This document shows positions 50,545-58,523 of a DNA stretch of 64,000 bases, in pieces. This DNA is from Geodermatophilus tzadiensis (GTDB lineage: Bacteria > Actinomycetota > Actinomycetes > Mycobacteriales > Geodermatophilaceae). A program made the translations under genes and the position numbers. Where the stretch lies: positions 62,001 through 126,000 of the forward strand of contig NZ_PVTG01000004.1 in NCBI RefSeq assembly GCF_003002915.1. Reading direction: 5' to 3'. Below the pieces are notes generated by a model. The model did not search any database, was not told the origin of the DNA, and worked only from the letters and a program-made list of their open reading frames with translations. How positions within the stretch are numbered: position 1 is the first letter of the stretch; every line of letters starts with the position of its first letter.

Positions 50545-51813
50545 ATGCCGCTCGCACCCCCGCCCGTGCTGCCCGCCGACCTCGCCGCCGCGCTGCGCGG
50601 GCGGCTGTCCCCGGGGGCGCACCTGGCCGACGGGGTGGTCTCGGCGGCCGGGCCGGGCGACGTCGTCGCGGCGCTGCGGCTGGCCGGCCGGTACGGCGTC
50701 CCCGTGGGGCGCGCGGCGGGACGGGGGCTGGTGGTCGACGTCGACGCCCTCGACGAGGTGACCGTGTCCCCGGCGGGGTGGGCGCGGGTCGGCGGCGGGG
50801 TGCGGTGGCGGCGGCTGGCGGAGGCCGCCGCGCGGTGCGGGCTGGCCACCGTCACCGGGCCGACGCCGAACGAGCGGGTCGCCGACGCGGTGACCGGCGG
50901 GGGAGTCGGGCCGCTCGCGCGCACCTACGGGCCGGTGTCGGACCGGGTGCGGGCCGTCGAGCTGGTCACCGGCGACGGGGTGCTGCGCCGGGTGACCGCG
51001 GAGGACGCGCCGGAGCTGTTCTGGGGGGTCCGCGGCGGCGGGCACGGCCTCGGCGTGGTGACCGCCGTCGAGCTGGACCTGCTGGCCGCGCCCACCGTGC
51101 ACGCCGGCTGGCTGCAGTGGGCCGCCGCCGACGCCGCCGCGGTCCTGGCCCGCTGGCGGACCTGGTCGGCGGCGCTGCCCCCGCAGGCCGGGACGACGCT
51201 GCTGCTCGTGCGGCCCCCGACCGGACCGGACGGCGTCGCGGTGCGGTTCGCGTGGACCGGTGACCACGCCGACGGCGCCGAGGTCCTCGACGGGCTGCGC
51301 GGCGCGGTGCCGCCCCGGCGCGACGACGTCGTCGTCCGGCGTCCCGGCGACCTCGGCACCGCGCCGGTGCCCGCCGACGGCGTGGAGTCCTCGCTGCTGC
51401 TCGACCGGCTGCCGGCCGCCGGCGCCGACGCCCTGCTCGCCGCGGCGCGGCGGACCACGCCGCGGACGGTGGAGCTGCGGCTGCTCGGCGGCGCGGTCGG
51501 CTGGGTGCCCGAGCGCGGCAGCGCGCTGTGCCACCGCGAGGCGCGGCTGGCGGTACGGGTGGTCGGCGGCGCCGGCGCCGAGCAGCGGGCCGCGACCTGG
51601 GCCTGCGTCGAGGAGCTGGCCGCCGGGCTCGGCCCCGACACCGGCGGGCGGGAGGCGGCGCACGGCGTCGGGCCGTCCCCCGACGTGCTGGCGCGGACGC
51701 CGACGCCCGCCGTCCGCGAGCGGCTGGCCGCGCTGGCCGCCGCCACCGACCCGCACCGCGTCCTCGAGGGCGCCGGCCGGTCAGGCGGACCCGGCGTGCG
51801 CGGCCTGGGGTGA
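50545..51813 (+). CDS. FAD-binding oxidoreductase, FAD_binding_4 (BBE-type) family
   Basis: 422 aa. A p-cresol-methylhydroxylase-type FAD domain: VSAAGPGDVVAALRLAGRYG, GRGLVVDVDALDEVTV and GGGVGPLARTYGPVSDRVRA, then FWGVRGGGHGLGVVTAVELD. The usual His that attaches FAD covalently is not obvious in the RAAGRG segment. A shortened C-terminal BBE end (ATDPHRVLEG) follows. Members oxidise sugars, nicotine derivatives or alkaloid-like substrates. CGGAG lies 8 nt before the ATG. Its end overlaps the flavohemoprotein gene by 33 nt. Confidence 0.82.
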   Translation: MPLAPPPVLPADLAAALRGRLSPGAHLADGVVSAAGPGDVVAALRLAGRYGVPVGRAAGRGLVVDVDALDEVTVSPAGWARVGGGVRWRRLAEAAARCGLATVTGPTPNERVADAVTGGGVGPLARTYGPVSDRVRAVELVTGDGVLRRVTAEDAPELFWGVRGGGHGLGVVTAVELDLLAAPTVHAGWLQWAAADAAAVLARWRTWSAALPPQAGTTLLLVRPPTGPDGVAVRFAWTGDHADGAEVLDGLRGAVPPRRDDVVVRRPGDLGTAPVPADGVESSLLLDRLPAAGADALLAAARRTTPRTVELRLLGGAVGWVPERGSALCHREARLAVRVVGGAGAEQRAATWACVEELAAGLGPDTGGREAAHGVGPSPDVLARTPTPAVRERLAALAAATDPHRVLEGAGRSGGPGVRGLG

Positions 51814-53028
51814 GGGCTCGGTCTGCGAGTCGGCCTGCCACAGGTCCGGGCCGAACACCTCGTACTGGACGTCGCGGGCGGGCACGCCCCGGTCGAGCAG
51901 GGCGCTGCGCACGGCCCGCATGAACGGCAGCGGGCCGCAGAGGACGTAGACGGCGCCCTCGGGCAGGTCGACGGCGTCGAGGTCCATGACCCCGGCGTGC
52001 ACGGAGTCGACCGGGAGGGTGCTGTGCGCCCCCCGCTCGTACCAGGTGTGCACGGTGCCGCCGGGCAGCCGGCGCACGTCCGTCAGCACCTGCTCGCGCA
52101 GGGCGAAGGACTCCTCGTCGAGGTCGGCGTGCAGCAGCGTGACGGGCAGGTGCGAGCCGGCCGCCGCCAGGTGCGAGAGCATCCCCGCCATCGGCGTGAT
52201 GCCGATGCCCGCGCTGGCGAAGACCACCGGCCGGCCGGAGTCGTCGAGGACGACGTCGCCGAAGGGCAGCGACATCCTCAGCCGGTCACCGACCCCGACC
52301 CGGTCGCACAGGTGGTTGGAGACCTCGCCGTCGGGCTTGTCCCCACCGCGGACCCGCTTGACCGAGAACTGGCGGTGCTCGCCGTCGTCGGCCCGGGTGA
52401 GGCTGTACTGCCGCGGCTGGTGCACCCCGTCGGGCATCAGGACCTGCACCGTCACGTACTGGCCGGGCAGGGACGTCTTGACCAGCCGGTCGTCGACCCG
52501 CCGGACCCGGAAGGTGACGACGTCGGGGGTCTCGTCGAACCTCTCGGCGACCTCCCACTCGCGCCACACGGTCTCCGGCCGCACCCCGCGGGCGCTGTAG
52601 AGGCCGCGCTCCTGGTTGATCAGCGCGTAGGCCATCAGCCAGTACACCTCGTCCCAGGCGGCGGCGACCTCCGGGGTGACCGCGTCGCCCAGGACGTCGG
52701 CGATGGCCCAGAACAGGTGCTCGTGGACGACGTCGTACTGCGCCGGCGTGATGCCCAGCGAGGCGTGCTTGTGCGCGATCCGCGACAGCAGGCGCTCGGG
52801 GACCTGCTCCGGGGTCTGCACCAGCGCGCCGGCGAAGACGGCGACCGAGCCGGCGAGCGCCACCTGCTGGGTGCCCTCCGCCTGGTTGCCGCGGTTGAAG
52901 ACCCCGTCGAACAGCTCGGGGTGGGCGCCGAACAGGTGCGCGTAGAAGCGCTCGGCGATCTCGCCGATGTGGTCGGCGACCACCGGCAGCGTCGCCTCGA
53001 TGACGGGTCGGGAGCGGTCGGAGAGCAT
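51781..53028 (-). CDS. hmp: Flavohemoprotein / nitric oxide dioxygenase
   Basis: 415 aa from ATG 53028, with GAGGAGG 3-4 nt upstream. The globin domain (1-150) has Tyr29 (B10, ERFYAHLF), a distal Gln (NQAEGTQQ) and proximal His88 (AHKHASLGI). The reductase has the FAD motif RQYSLT, NAD motif GIGITPMAGM and CGPLPFM. Hmp oxidises nitric oxide to nitrate with O2 and NADPH in the cytosol. It is divergent from a second globin-reductase gene, with 361 bp between their starts. Confidence 0.94.
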   Translation of the reverse strand: MLSDRSRPVIEATLPVVADHIGEIAERFYAHLFGAHPELFDGVFNRGNQAEGTQQVALAGSVAVFAGALVQTPEQVPERLLSRIAHKHASLGITPAQYDVVHEHLFWAIADVLGDAVTPEVAAAWDEVYWLMAYALINQERGLYSARGVRPETVWREWEVAERFDETPDVVTFRVRRVDDRLVKTSLPGQYVTVQVLMPDGVHQPRQYSLTRADDGEHRQFSVKRVRGGDKPDGEVSNHLCDRVGVGDRLRMSLPFGDVVLDDSGRPVVFASAGIGITPMAGMLSHLAAAGSHLPVTLLHADLDEESFALREQVLTDVRRLPGGTVHTWYERGAHSTLPVDSVHAGVMDLDAVDLPEGAVYVLCGPLPFMRAVRSALLDRGVPARDVQYEVFGPDLWQADSQTEPSPQAAHAGSA

Positions 53029-53389
53029 GGTCCTCCTCGGACGTGCGACGGACGCGGTACGGCCCTGTCCAGCGGTGGAGCGCCCCGTGACCGTGCCCGC
53101 CCGTCCCGGCCGGCCAGGGGGAGGGGCGCCGGCGGACCGGCGCTCCCCGCGCGCGACCCTGCCAGGAGCGACTGCGGAAAGCGACCGTGGAGGTACCGGT
53201 ACAGGTCTAGCCGCCGGCCGGGAGCCGTGGTTAGAGTGCGCCCGGACTCCTCGTCGTCCGCGTGAACCCGCAGTACAGCGGGCCGGAGGGGTCCTCACGG
53301 GGCGGTGACCGCGGCAGCACGGGGCGGTGGCGTCCCGACGGTCCGGCCGGCCGGCCGGGCCGCACGTCGCCGGTTCACGGGGGGCGTTC
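53029..53389. promoter_or_regulatory. Divergent regulatory region between the two globin genes
   Basis: This 361-bp gap holds a perfect 10-bp palindrome GTACCGGTAC (53194-53203) near its middle and a TAGAGT hexamer at 53232-53237. No gene with a ribosome site was seen. A short in-frame GTG at 53327 could extend the second globin, but GTG 53390 gives the natural globin start. No clear NsrR or DosR box was found. Confidence 0.35.
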
Positions 53390-54529
53390 GTGGACATTCC
53401 CGCGATGCGGGCGAACTTCGCCAAGGCCGCGGCCGCCGGGGACGAGGCGCCGCTGTGGTTCTACGCGCACCTGTTCCTCGCCCACCCCGAGACCCGGCAG
53501 ATGTTCCCGGTCTCGATGGCGCACCAGCGCGACCGGCTGTTCGCCGCGCTGGGCGAGGTGGTCGCCCGGGTCGACGACCTGGACTCCCTCGTGCCGATCC
53601 TGCAGCAGCTCGGGCGCGACCACCGCAAGTTCGGGACGGTGGCCGAGCACTACCCCGCGGTGGGGGCGAGCCTGCTCGCCACGCTCGAGCACTTCGACGA
53701 CGACTGGGACGACGCGCTGGCCGCGGACTGGACGGCGGCCTACGAGCTGGTCGCCTCGGTGATGGTGGAGGCCGCCGACGAGATGGCCGACCAGCCGCCC
53801 TGGTGGGAGGCCGAGGTCGTCGCGCACGAGCGGCGCACCGTCGACACCGCCGTCCTGCGCCTGCGACCGGTGGTCCCGCTGCCTTACCGCCCCGGGGAGT
53901 CGATCTCGCTGGAGACGGAGCGGCGGCCGCGGTTGTGGCGCTACTACTCACCGGCCAACGCCCACCGGCCCGACGGCGAGCTGGAGATCCACGCACGGGC
54001 GCGGCCCGGCGGGCCGGTGAGCACCGCGCTGGTGCGGCAGGTCGACGTCGGGGACGTGCTCCGCCTGGGTCCCCCGGTGGACCACCTGCGCTTCGACCCC
54101 GAGTCCGACCGCGACCTGCTGCTGGTGGCGGGCGGCACGGGGCTGGCACCGCTCAAGGCGATCGTCGACCACGTCGCCCGCACCGCCCCGCCCCGGCGGG
54201 TGGACCTGTTCGTCGGCGTCCGCCTCGAGGACGACCTCTACGACCGGGCGGACCTGGCCCGGCTCGAGCGCGAGCACCCCTGGCTCACCGTCACCGTGGC
54301 CGTCTCCGAGGACGAGCACTCGCAGCTGACGCACGGCAACGTCGGTGACGTGGTGGCGCGTTCCGGGCCGTGGGGCAGCCGGGAGGCCTACGTCGCCGGT
54401 CCGCCGGCGATGGTCGACGACACCGTCGAACGACTGCTGCAGCACGGCCTGCCCCGGGACCGCATCCGCACCGAGGTCTTCGCCCCCAGCCGCCCGGGGC
54501 CGGACGTTGACGGAAAGGTGACCACATGA
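53390..54529 (+). CDS. Globin coupled to FAD/NAD(P) reductase (flavohemoglobin-like)
   Basis: 379 aa from GTG 53390, shorter than classical Hmp. A globin domain (1-135) carries Tyr25 (WFYAHLF), Gln46 (AHQRD) and proximal His78 (GRDHRKFG). A ferredoxin-reductase-like module follows with FAD motif RYYSPAN, GGTGLAPLKAIVDHV and AGPPAMVDD. It probably handles nitric oxide or oxygen. It differs strongly from the neighbouring Hmp in sequence, so the pair is not a recent duplication. The stop overlaps the start of the DivIVA-domain gene (ATGA), so the two products are made together. Confidence 0.9.
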   Translation: MDIPAMRANFAKAAAAGDEAPLWFYAHLFLAHPETRQMFPVSMAHQRDRLFAALGEVVARVDDLDSLVPILQQLGRDHRKFGTVAEHYPAVGASLLATLEHFDDDWDDALAADWTAAYELVASVMVEAADEMADQPPWWEAEVVAHERRTVDTAVLRLRPVVPLPYRPGESISLETERRPRLWRYYSPANAHRPDGELEIHARARPGGPVSTALVRQVDVGDVLRLGPPVDHLRFDPESDRDLLLVAGGTGLAPLKAIVDHVARTAPPRRVDLFVGVRLEDDLYDRADLARLEREHPWLTVTVAVSEDEHSQLTHGNVGDVVARSGPWGSREAYVAGPPAMVDDTVERLLQHGLPRDRIRTEVFAPSRPGPDVDGKVTT

Positions 54530-55356
54530 CCACGACCACCGAGTCCGCCGCGTGGACCGGCGGACGGCGACTGACCCCCGCCGACGTCCGCGACGTGCGG
54601 TTCGGCCGGGCCACCGTCTTCCACCCCGGGTACGACGACACCCAGGTCGACCGCTTCCTCGACCGCGTGGGCGAGGAACTGGCCACGCTGCACGCGGAGA
54701 AGGCCGAGCTGCGGGACCGGGTGCACGAGCTGCAGGCCCGCGTCGACGGCGAGCAGCGGCACGAGGCGCCCTCGACCCAGGCCGTGGGCATCCTCGCGGC
54801 GGCCCAGCAGACCGCTGACCAGTACGTGGCCGAGGCGGAGGCCCTCAGTCGCGTGGTGACCACCGAGGCCCGCGAGCACTACGAGGACCAGGTGCGGCAG
54901 GCGCGCGAGAAGGTCGGCGCGATGATCCAGGCGGCGCAGGAGGCCGCCGCCGTGATCTCCGCCCAGGCCGCCGCTTCGGGCACGCTCGAGGACGGCGGGG
55001 ACTCCCGCACGGCCGCGGAGCTGCAGGAGCAGGTGCTCTACCTGCAGGCCTTCGGCCAGGCCTGCCGGACGCAGTTGCGCGCCTACCTCGAGGCCCTGCT
55101 CGACGACGTCGAGCGCGAGTGGGGCGCCGCGCACCCGGAGGGCGTGCCGGCCGCGTCGGCCCGTCCCCGGGTGCAGCGCCCGCCGGCTGCCGCCGCACCG
55201 TCGGGTGCGCCGGCCCCCGCCGTGCCGGCTCCCGCCGCCGTGCCGGTGGGCGAGATCGAGCCGAGGACCGTGGAGGCGGCAGCGGTGCTGCTCAGCGAGG
55301 ACGCGCTGCGCCAGGACCACCAGGACGACGAGGCCGGAGCGCGCCCGCGGCAGTGA
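54526..55356 (+). CDS. DivIVA-domain coiled-coil protein
   Basis: 276 aa. The N-terminal DivIVA domain (residues about 15-60) includes LTPADVRDVRFGRATVFHPG and the VDRFLDRVGEEL helix. A long coiled coil follows (about 55-135), then a helical region to 195 and a Pro/Ala-rich linker. DivIVA/Wag31 proteins gather at curved membranes and poles and organise growth or division; this is a shorter accessory relative. The ATG overlaps the globin-reductase stop by 4 nt, a coupling that is unusual for a DivIVA relative, which more often lies in the division cluster. Confidence 0.85.
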   Translation: MTTTTESAAWTGGRRLTPADVRDVRFGRATVFHPGYDDTQVDRFLDRVGEELATLHAEKAELRDRVHELQARVDGEQRHEAPSTQAVGILAAAQQTADQYVAEAEALSRVVTTEAREHYEDQVRQAREKVGAMIQAAQEAAAVISAQAAASGTLEDGGDSRTAAELQEQVLYLQAFGQACRTQLRAYLEALLDDVEREWGAAHPEGVPAASARPRVQRPPAAAAPSGAPAPAVPAPAAVPVGEIEPRTVEAAAVLLSEDALRQDHQDDEAGARPRQ

Positions 55357-55382
55357 GCCGCGGGGCTCGCTCGGCCGGCACC

Positions 55383-56267
55383 TCAGGGCGCGACCGACGC
55401 CCCGGACCGCGACCGGGACGAGCGGGTGACCGCGTAGCCGACCAGTGCGGCCACTGGGAACATCACCACGCCGTAGACCGCGGCGGGTACGGCGAGCTGC
55501 ACGCTGCCGAGCACGGTGATCGCGATGGCGATGGCCAGCGTGCTGTTGTGCACGCCGATCTCGAAGGCGCAGGCGACGGCCTGCCGGTGCCCGACGCCGA
55601 GCAGCCGGGGGACGCCGAAGCCGAGCAGCAGGCTGGTCAGGCAGAACACCAGGACGACGACGCCCACCTGCTGCAGGTAGCCGACCACGTTCTCGCGCTC
55701 GGCGACGATCGTGCCGGCGATGACCAGCGCCAGGACGACCGCCGAGGCGATCCGCACCGGCCGGTCCATCCGGTCGGCGAAGGCCGGCCGCGCGCGGCGG
55801 ACCAGCATGCCGACGGCCACCGGCACCAGCACGATCGCGAAGACCTGCACCGTCTTGCCGAACTGCAGGCCGATCGCGCCCGCGCCGGGGGGGTCGAAGA
55901 CGGCGACGGCGAGGTTGGTGACCAGCGGCAGCGTGACCACGGCCAGCAGCGAGTTGACCGCCGTCAGGGAGACGTTGAGGGCGACGTCGCCGCGGAAAAG
56001 GTGGCTGAACAGGTTGGCCGTCGTCCCGCCGGGGGAGGCCGCCAGCAGCATCATCCCGACCGCCAGCAGCGGGTCCAGGCCGGCGGCGAGGACCAGGCCC
56101 AGGCAGATCACCGGCAGGACGACGACCTGCAGCACCAGCGCGACCACCGCGGCGCGGGGACGGCGGGTGACCCGCACGAAGTCGTCGACGGTGAGCGACA
56201 GGCCCAGGCCGAGCATCACCACGGCCAGGGCGAGGGGCAGCGCGACGGTGGCGAGCGCCGAGTCCAT
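55383..56267 (-). CDS. Bile acid:sodium symporter (BASS/SBF) family protein
   Basis: 294 aa, nine to ten predicted membrane helices. ASPGGTTANLFSHLFRGDVALN and the later FEIGVHNSTLAIAIAI are the two crossed unwound-helix motifs of the BASS fold, which bind substrate and sodium. Substrates in bacteria include bile acids, pantoate and other organic anions; unknown here. Start ATG 56267. It is convergent with the DivIVA gene. Confidence 0.88.
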   Translation of the reverse strand: MDSALATVALPLALAVVMLGLGLSLTVDDFVRVTRRPRAAVVALVLQVVVLPVICLGLVLAAGLDPLLAVGMMLLAASPGGTTANLFSHLFRGDVALNVSLTAVNSLLAVVTLPLVTNLAVAVFDPPGAGAIGLQFGKTVQVFAIVLVPVAVGMLVRRARPAFADRMDRPVRIASAVVLALVIAGTIVAERENVVGYLQQVGVVVLVFCLTSLLLGFGVPRLLGVGHRQAVACAFEIGVHNSTLAIAIAITVLGSVQLAVPAAVYGVVMFPVAALVGYAVTRSSRSRSGASVAP

Positions 56268-56413
56268 GGACGACCTCCGGGACGGCCGCGGCTCCGTCGC
56301 CGCGGCTCTCGGCGCGATCCTGGCCGAGCCGCGGCCCCGCGGGCCAGTCCCCGACGGGAGGATGCGCCCCCGTCCGGACGCCGCTCCTCCCGCGCCGCGA
56401 CGCCGCTCGCCGT

Positions 56414-56731
56414 GTGCCTCCTCCCGGCGCGCTCCGGGCAGGTCGGCGACGGGCCGGCGTCTCCCGCACCGGGGCGCTCGGCGGCCCGGAACTGCTGGCC
56501 GCCCAGGTGGAGGACCCGGTCCCGGTCGAGGGCGGTACGGGGTACGGCGCGGGGCTCTTCGTCGAGCGCACCGGGCCGCTGTCCCACTCCGGCTCGTGGG
56601 CCGGCTTCCTCAGTGGCTTCGCCGTGTCGGCCGACCGGCGCGTCGCGGTCGCCGTCTCGTGCAACGGGGACCAGGCGGGCACCGACGACCTCGACCGGGT
56701 GTGGCCGGTGCTGCGCGGGGAGTGGCGCTGA
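56414..56731 (+). pseudogene. C-terminal remnant of a serine beta-lactamase-like hydrolase
   Basis: GTGYGAGLFVERTGPLSHSG, followed by WAGFLSGFAVSADRRVAVAV, matches the C-terminal part of class C beta-lactamase-like serine hydrolases, which have a conserved H-x-G-x-W-x-G segment. The catalytic SxxK and YxN domains are missing: upstream of about 56450 no matching frame exists, and a VGDGPASPAPG trace of the family's VGDGG motif lies in another frame at about 56445-56480. This is a truncated, frameshifted gene. It ends at a normal stop. Confidence 0.65.
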
Positions 56732-56734
56732 GGG

Positions 56735-56848
56735 TCAGCCCCGCTGCGGGCGGCGGTCTGTGCGCGGTCGGTAGGGCAGGCCGGGGTTGAACACCTCGAG
56801 GGTGTACTGGTCGAAGCGGCGCAGCAGGGCGCGGGCGGTGGTGAGCAC
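56735..56848 (-). CDS. Small protein, 37 aa
   Basis: 37 aa from GTG 56848, with GAGGAGGAG 4-5 nt upstream. It reads VLTTARALLRRFDQYTLEVF, then NPGLPYRPRTDR. The amphipathic N-terminal helix and Pro/Arg-rich tail suggest peripheral membrane or protein binding. No family is recognised. The strong ribosome site supports a real gene. It lies between the STAS-like gene upstream on the same strand and the beta-lactamase remnant. Confidence 0.5.
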   Translation of the reverse strand: MLTTARALLRRFDQYTLEVFNPGLPYRPRTDRRPQRG

Positions 56849-56944
56849 GGGGCTCCTCCTCGTTCGGGGTGTGCGGACCCCTCCGAGGTTCCGTGCAGGT
56901 CGTTGCACCGCGGCGAGTGACACGTGAACGGGAGGTGAACCGGC

Positions 56945-57247
56945 TCAGATCACACTCGCGAGGGCCTGCTCGACCGGCGCCGAGCGGCGCAGCAGCACGG
57001 GGCACCCGGCGCGGTACCCGGCCGCCAGGTGCTCGACCAGCAGCTCGACCACCGGCGGCGAGAGCGAGGTGACCGAGCGGGCGTCGATGACCGCCACGCG
57101 GGCGGGCTCGCGGCCGTAGCGGCGGTGGAAGGAGGCGACGGCGGCGCCGTCGACCGCGCCGGCCAGGCACAGCACGCCGCCGCCGGAGGTGTTGAGCAGG
57201 CGGACGACGCCCCGCGCCGCCCGCAGCCCGTCCGTCGGGGAGGTCAC
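56945..57247 (-). CDS. STAS-like (anti-anti-sigma factor-like) protein
   Basis: 100 aa from GTG 57247 (CAGACT 6 nt upstream, no SD). Strands GGVLCLAGAVDGAAVASF and RVAVIDARSVTSLSPPVVEL correspond to the STAS beta1 and the DARSVTSLS loop in which SpoIIAA-type proteins are phosphorylated on Ser; Ser or Thr here lies in VTSLSP. The C-terminus matches the STAS final helix. It could be a partner of the SpoIIE phosphatases in this window, but no anti-sigma kinase or sigma factor gene is next to it. Confidence 0.65.
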   Translation of the reverse strand: MTSPTDGLRAARGVVRLLNTSGGGVLCLAGAVDGAAVASFHRRYGREPARVAVIDARSVTSLSPPVVELLVEHLAAGYRAGCPVLLRRSAPVEQALASVI

Positions 57248-57283
57248 CGGTCCAGTCTGGCGCGCGCGCCGGACAGCTGCCGC

Positions 57284-57919
57284 TCAGTCCTCCGGCGTGA
57301 CGGTCGCCAGCACCACCGGGGTCGGTTGCCCGGCCCAGGTGCCGGTGAGGACCGCGCCCGTCGCCGGGGCGGCCGGGTCGAGGACGCGGTGCAGCACCAC
57401 CGTCAGCGGCCCGGTGCGGACCGTCGTCGCGGCGTCGCCGTCCTGCACGGCCAGCCCGTCGAGCGGCCCCACCGCGAGACCCGGCTCCCCGCTGCCGGTG
57501 ACGGCGGCGTCGGTGGCGCGCGGCACGAACCGGCCGTCACCGGTCTCCACCAGCTCCTCGGCGCCGGTGCCGCCGTCGACCACGGCACGCAGGAACGCGA
57601 GAACGGCGACCGGATCGCCGCAGGCGTCGTACACCCAGCGGCGGCCGAGCACCGAGTGCCGCATCGTGCCGACCAGGTGCGCCTCCTGGCCGGGTGCCGG
57701 GGCGCCGCGGTAGGTCAGCGGCACCTGCAGGAGCCGCCCGTGGGCCCCGCGCACCAGGTGCACCTCGATGCCCACCTCGCCGTCGGGGTCGTCGAAGCGG
57801 TAGGCGGCCACCCGCTCCAGCACCGGTCCGGCGCCCCGGCCCCACGGCCGGGTGCGCACGAACCCGCCGACCAGCTCGAGCTTCGACGGGGACAGCTGCG
57901 CCTGGTGGATCACGGCCAT
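57284..57919 (-). CDS. CG0192-type maltokinase N-terminal cap-like protein
   Basis: 211 aa from ATG 57919 (TAGCGT 7 nt upstream, no SD). MAVIHQAQLSPSKLELVGGF, the LQVPLTYRGAPAPGQEAHLVG segment and HSVLGRRWVYDACGDPVAVLAF are typical of the actinobacterial CG0192-like family, related to the cap domain of maltokinase (Mak/Pep2). There is no kinase domain and no partner kinase nearby, so its function is unknown; sugar or glycan metabolism is inferred. Confidence 0.78.
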   Translation of the reverse strand: MAVIHQAQLSPSKLELVGGFVRTRPWGRGAGPVLERVAAYRFDDPDGEVGIEVHLVRGAHGRLLQVPLTYRGAPAPGQEAHLVGTMRHSVLGRRWVYDACGDPVAVLAFLRAVVDGGTGAEELVETGDGRFVPRATDAAVTGSGEPGLAVGPLDGLAVQDGDAATTVRTGPLTVVLHRVLDPAAPATGAVLTGTWAGQPTPVVLATVTPED

Positions 57920-57985
57920 GCCGCCGACGCTACGGGCGCGCCGCCGACCGCCCTGCCGGCACCCCGCCGGCGGGAGGATGCCGCC

Positions 57986-58396
57986 ATGGACACGGAGGCC
58001 GCGTTCGTGCCGGAGGCGCTGCTGGGGCCGGGCGCCGCACCGGAGCTCGACGAGTTCGTCATGGCCCGCATCGCGGAGGACAAGCGGGTCGCCGCCCGGG
58101 CCGCCGACGCGTCCGCCGGTGGGGACGTGGCGGGCCCGGTGCCGGCGGAGGCGGCCGAGCACGCCGCCCGCTTCGGACCGGGGCGGGTCCTCGCCGACTG
58201 CGCGGCGCTGAGCCGGCTGGTGCAGGCCTGCCGCGACGTCCGCCCCGACACCCGCTTCCTCGGCAGCCGGCCCAGCGGCCTGCCCGACTTCCCACCCCAG
58301 CCCACCGACCAGCACGAGCTGGCCGCGCTCGCGCTGGCCCTGCTGGCACTGCCGCACGCGGGCCACCCGGACTACCGCGAGGAGTGGCGTCCCTGA
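57986..58396 (+). CDS. DUF6221-like hypothetical protein
   Basis: 136 aa from ATG 57986, with GGGAGG 7 nt upstream. LDEFVMARIAEDKRVAARAA is the N-terminal helix typical of DUF6221, and the Asp/Ala-rich middle is followed by QPTDQHELAALALALLALPH and a conserved HPDYREEW end. DUF6221 is an actinobacterial family of unknown function. The terminal HPDYxxxW matches DUF6221. It precedes a repeat array and a DUF222/HNH remnant. Confidence 0.72.
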   Translation: MDTEAAFVPEALLGPGAAPELDEFVMARIAEDKRVAARAADASAGGDVAGPVPAEAAEHAARFGPGRVLADCAALSRLVQACRDVRPDTRFLGSRPSGLPDFPPQPTDQHELAALALALLALPHAGHPDYREEWRP

Positions 58397-58434
58397 GGCG
58401 CCTCCACAGGGCGTGGTGCCACCGGCGCAGGCGA

Positions 58435-58522
58435 CACGTCGACGTGGCGCCGGATCGACAGGTCGACGCGTCGTCACGTCGAGTTGGCGTCAGGTCGACC
58501 TGGCGACACGGGGACGTGTGCG
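58435..58522. repeat. Imperfect 16-bp tandem repeats with GTCGAC core
   Basis: Units begin CACGTCGACGTGGCG (58435), CAGGTCGACGCGTCG (58459), CACGTCGAGTTGGCG (58475), CAGGTCGACCTGGCG (58491) and CACGGGGACGTGTGCG (58507). Four of the five follow a strict 16-bp spacing and the first is offset by 8 bp. Three contain the palindrome GTCGAC. The array lies directly at the 3' end of a DUF222/HNH remnant. Confidence 0.75.
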
Positions 58523-58523
58523 G

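Noticed and set aside
53327..53389. Upstream GTG for the second globin
   Set aside because: It would add 21 low-complexity residues before the globin helix A; GTG 53390 fits the fold better.
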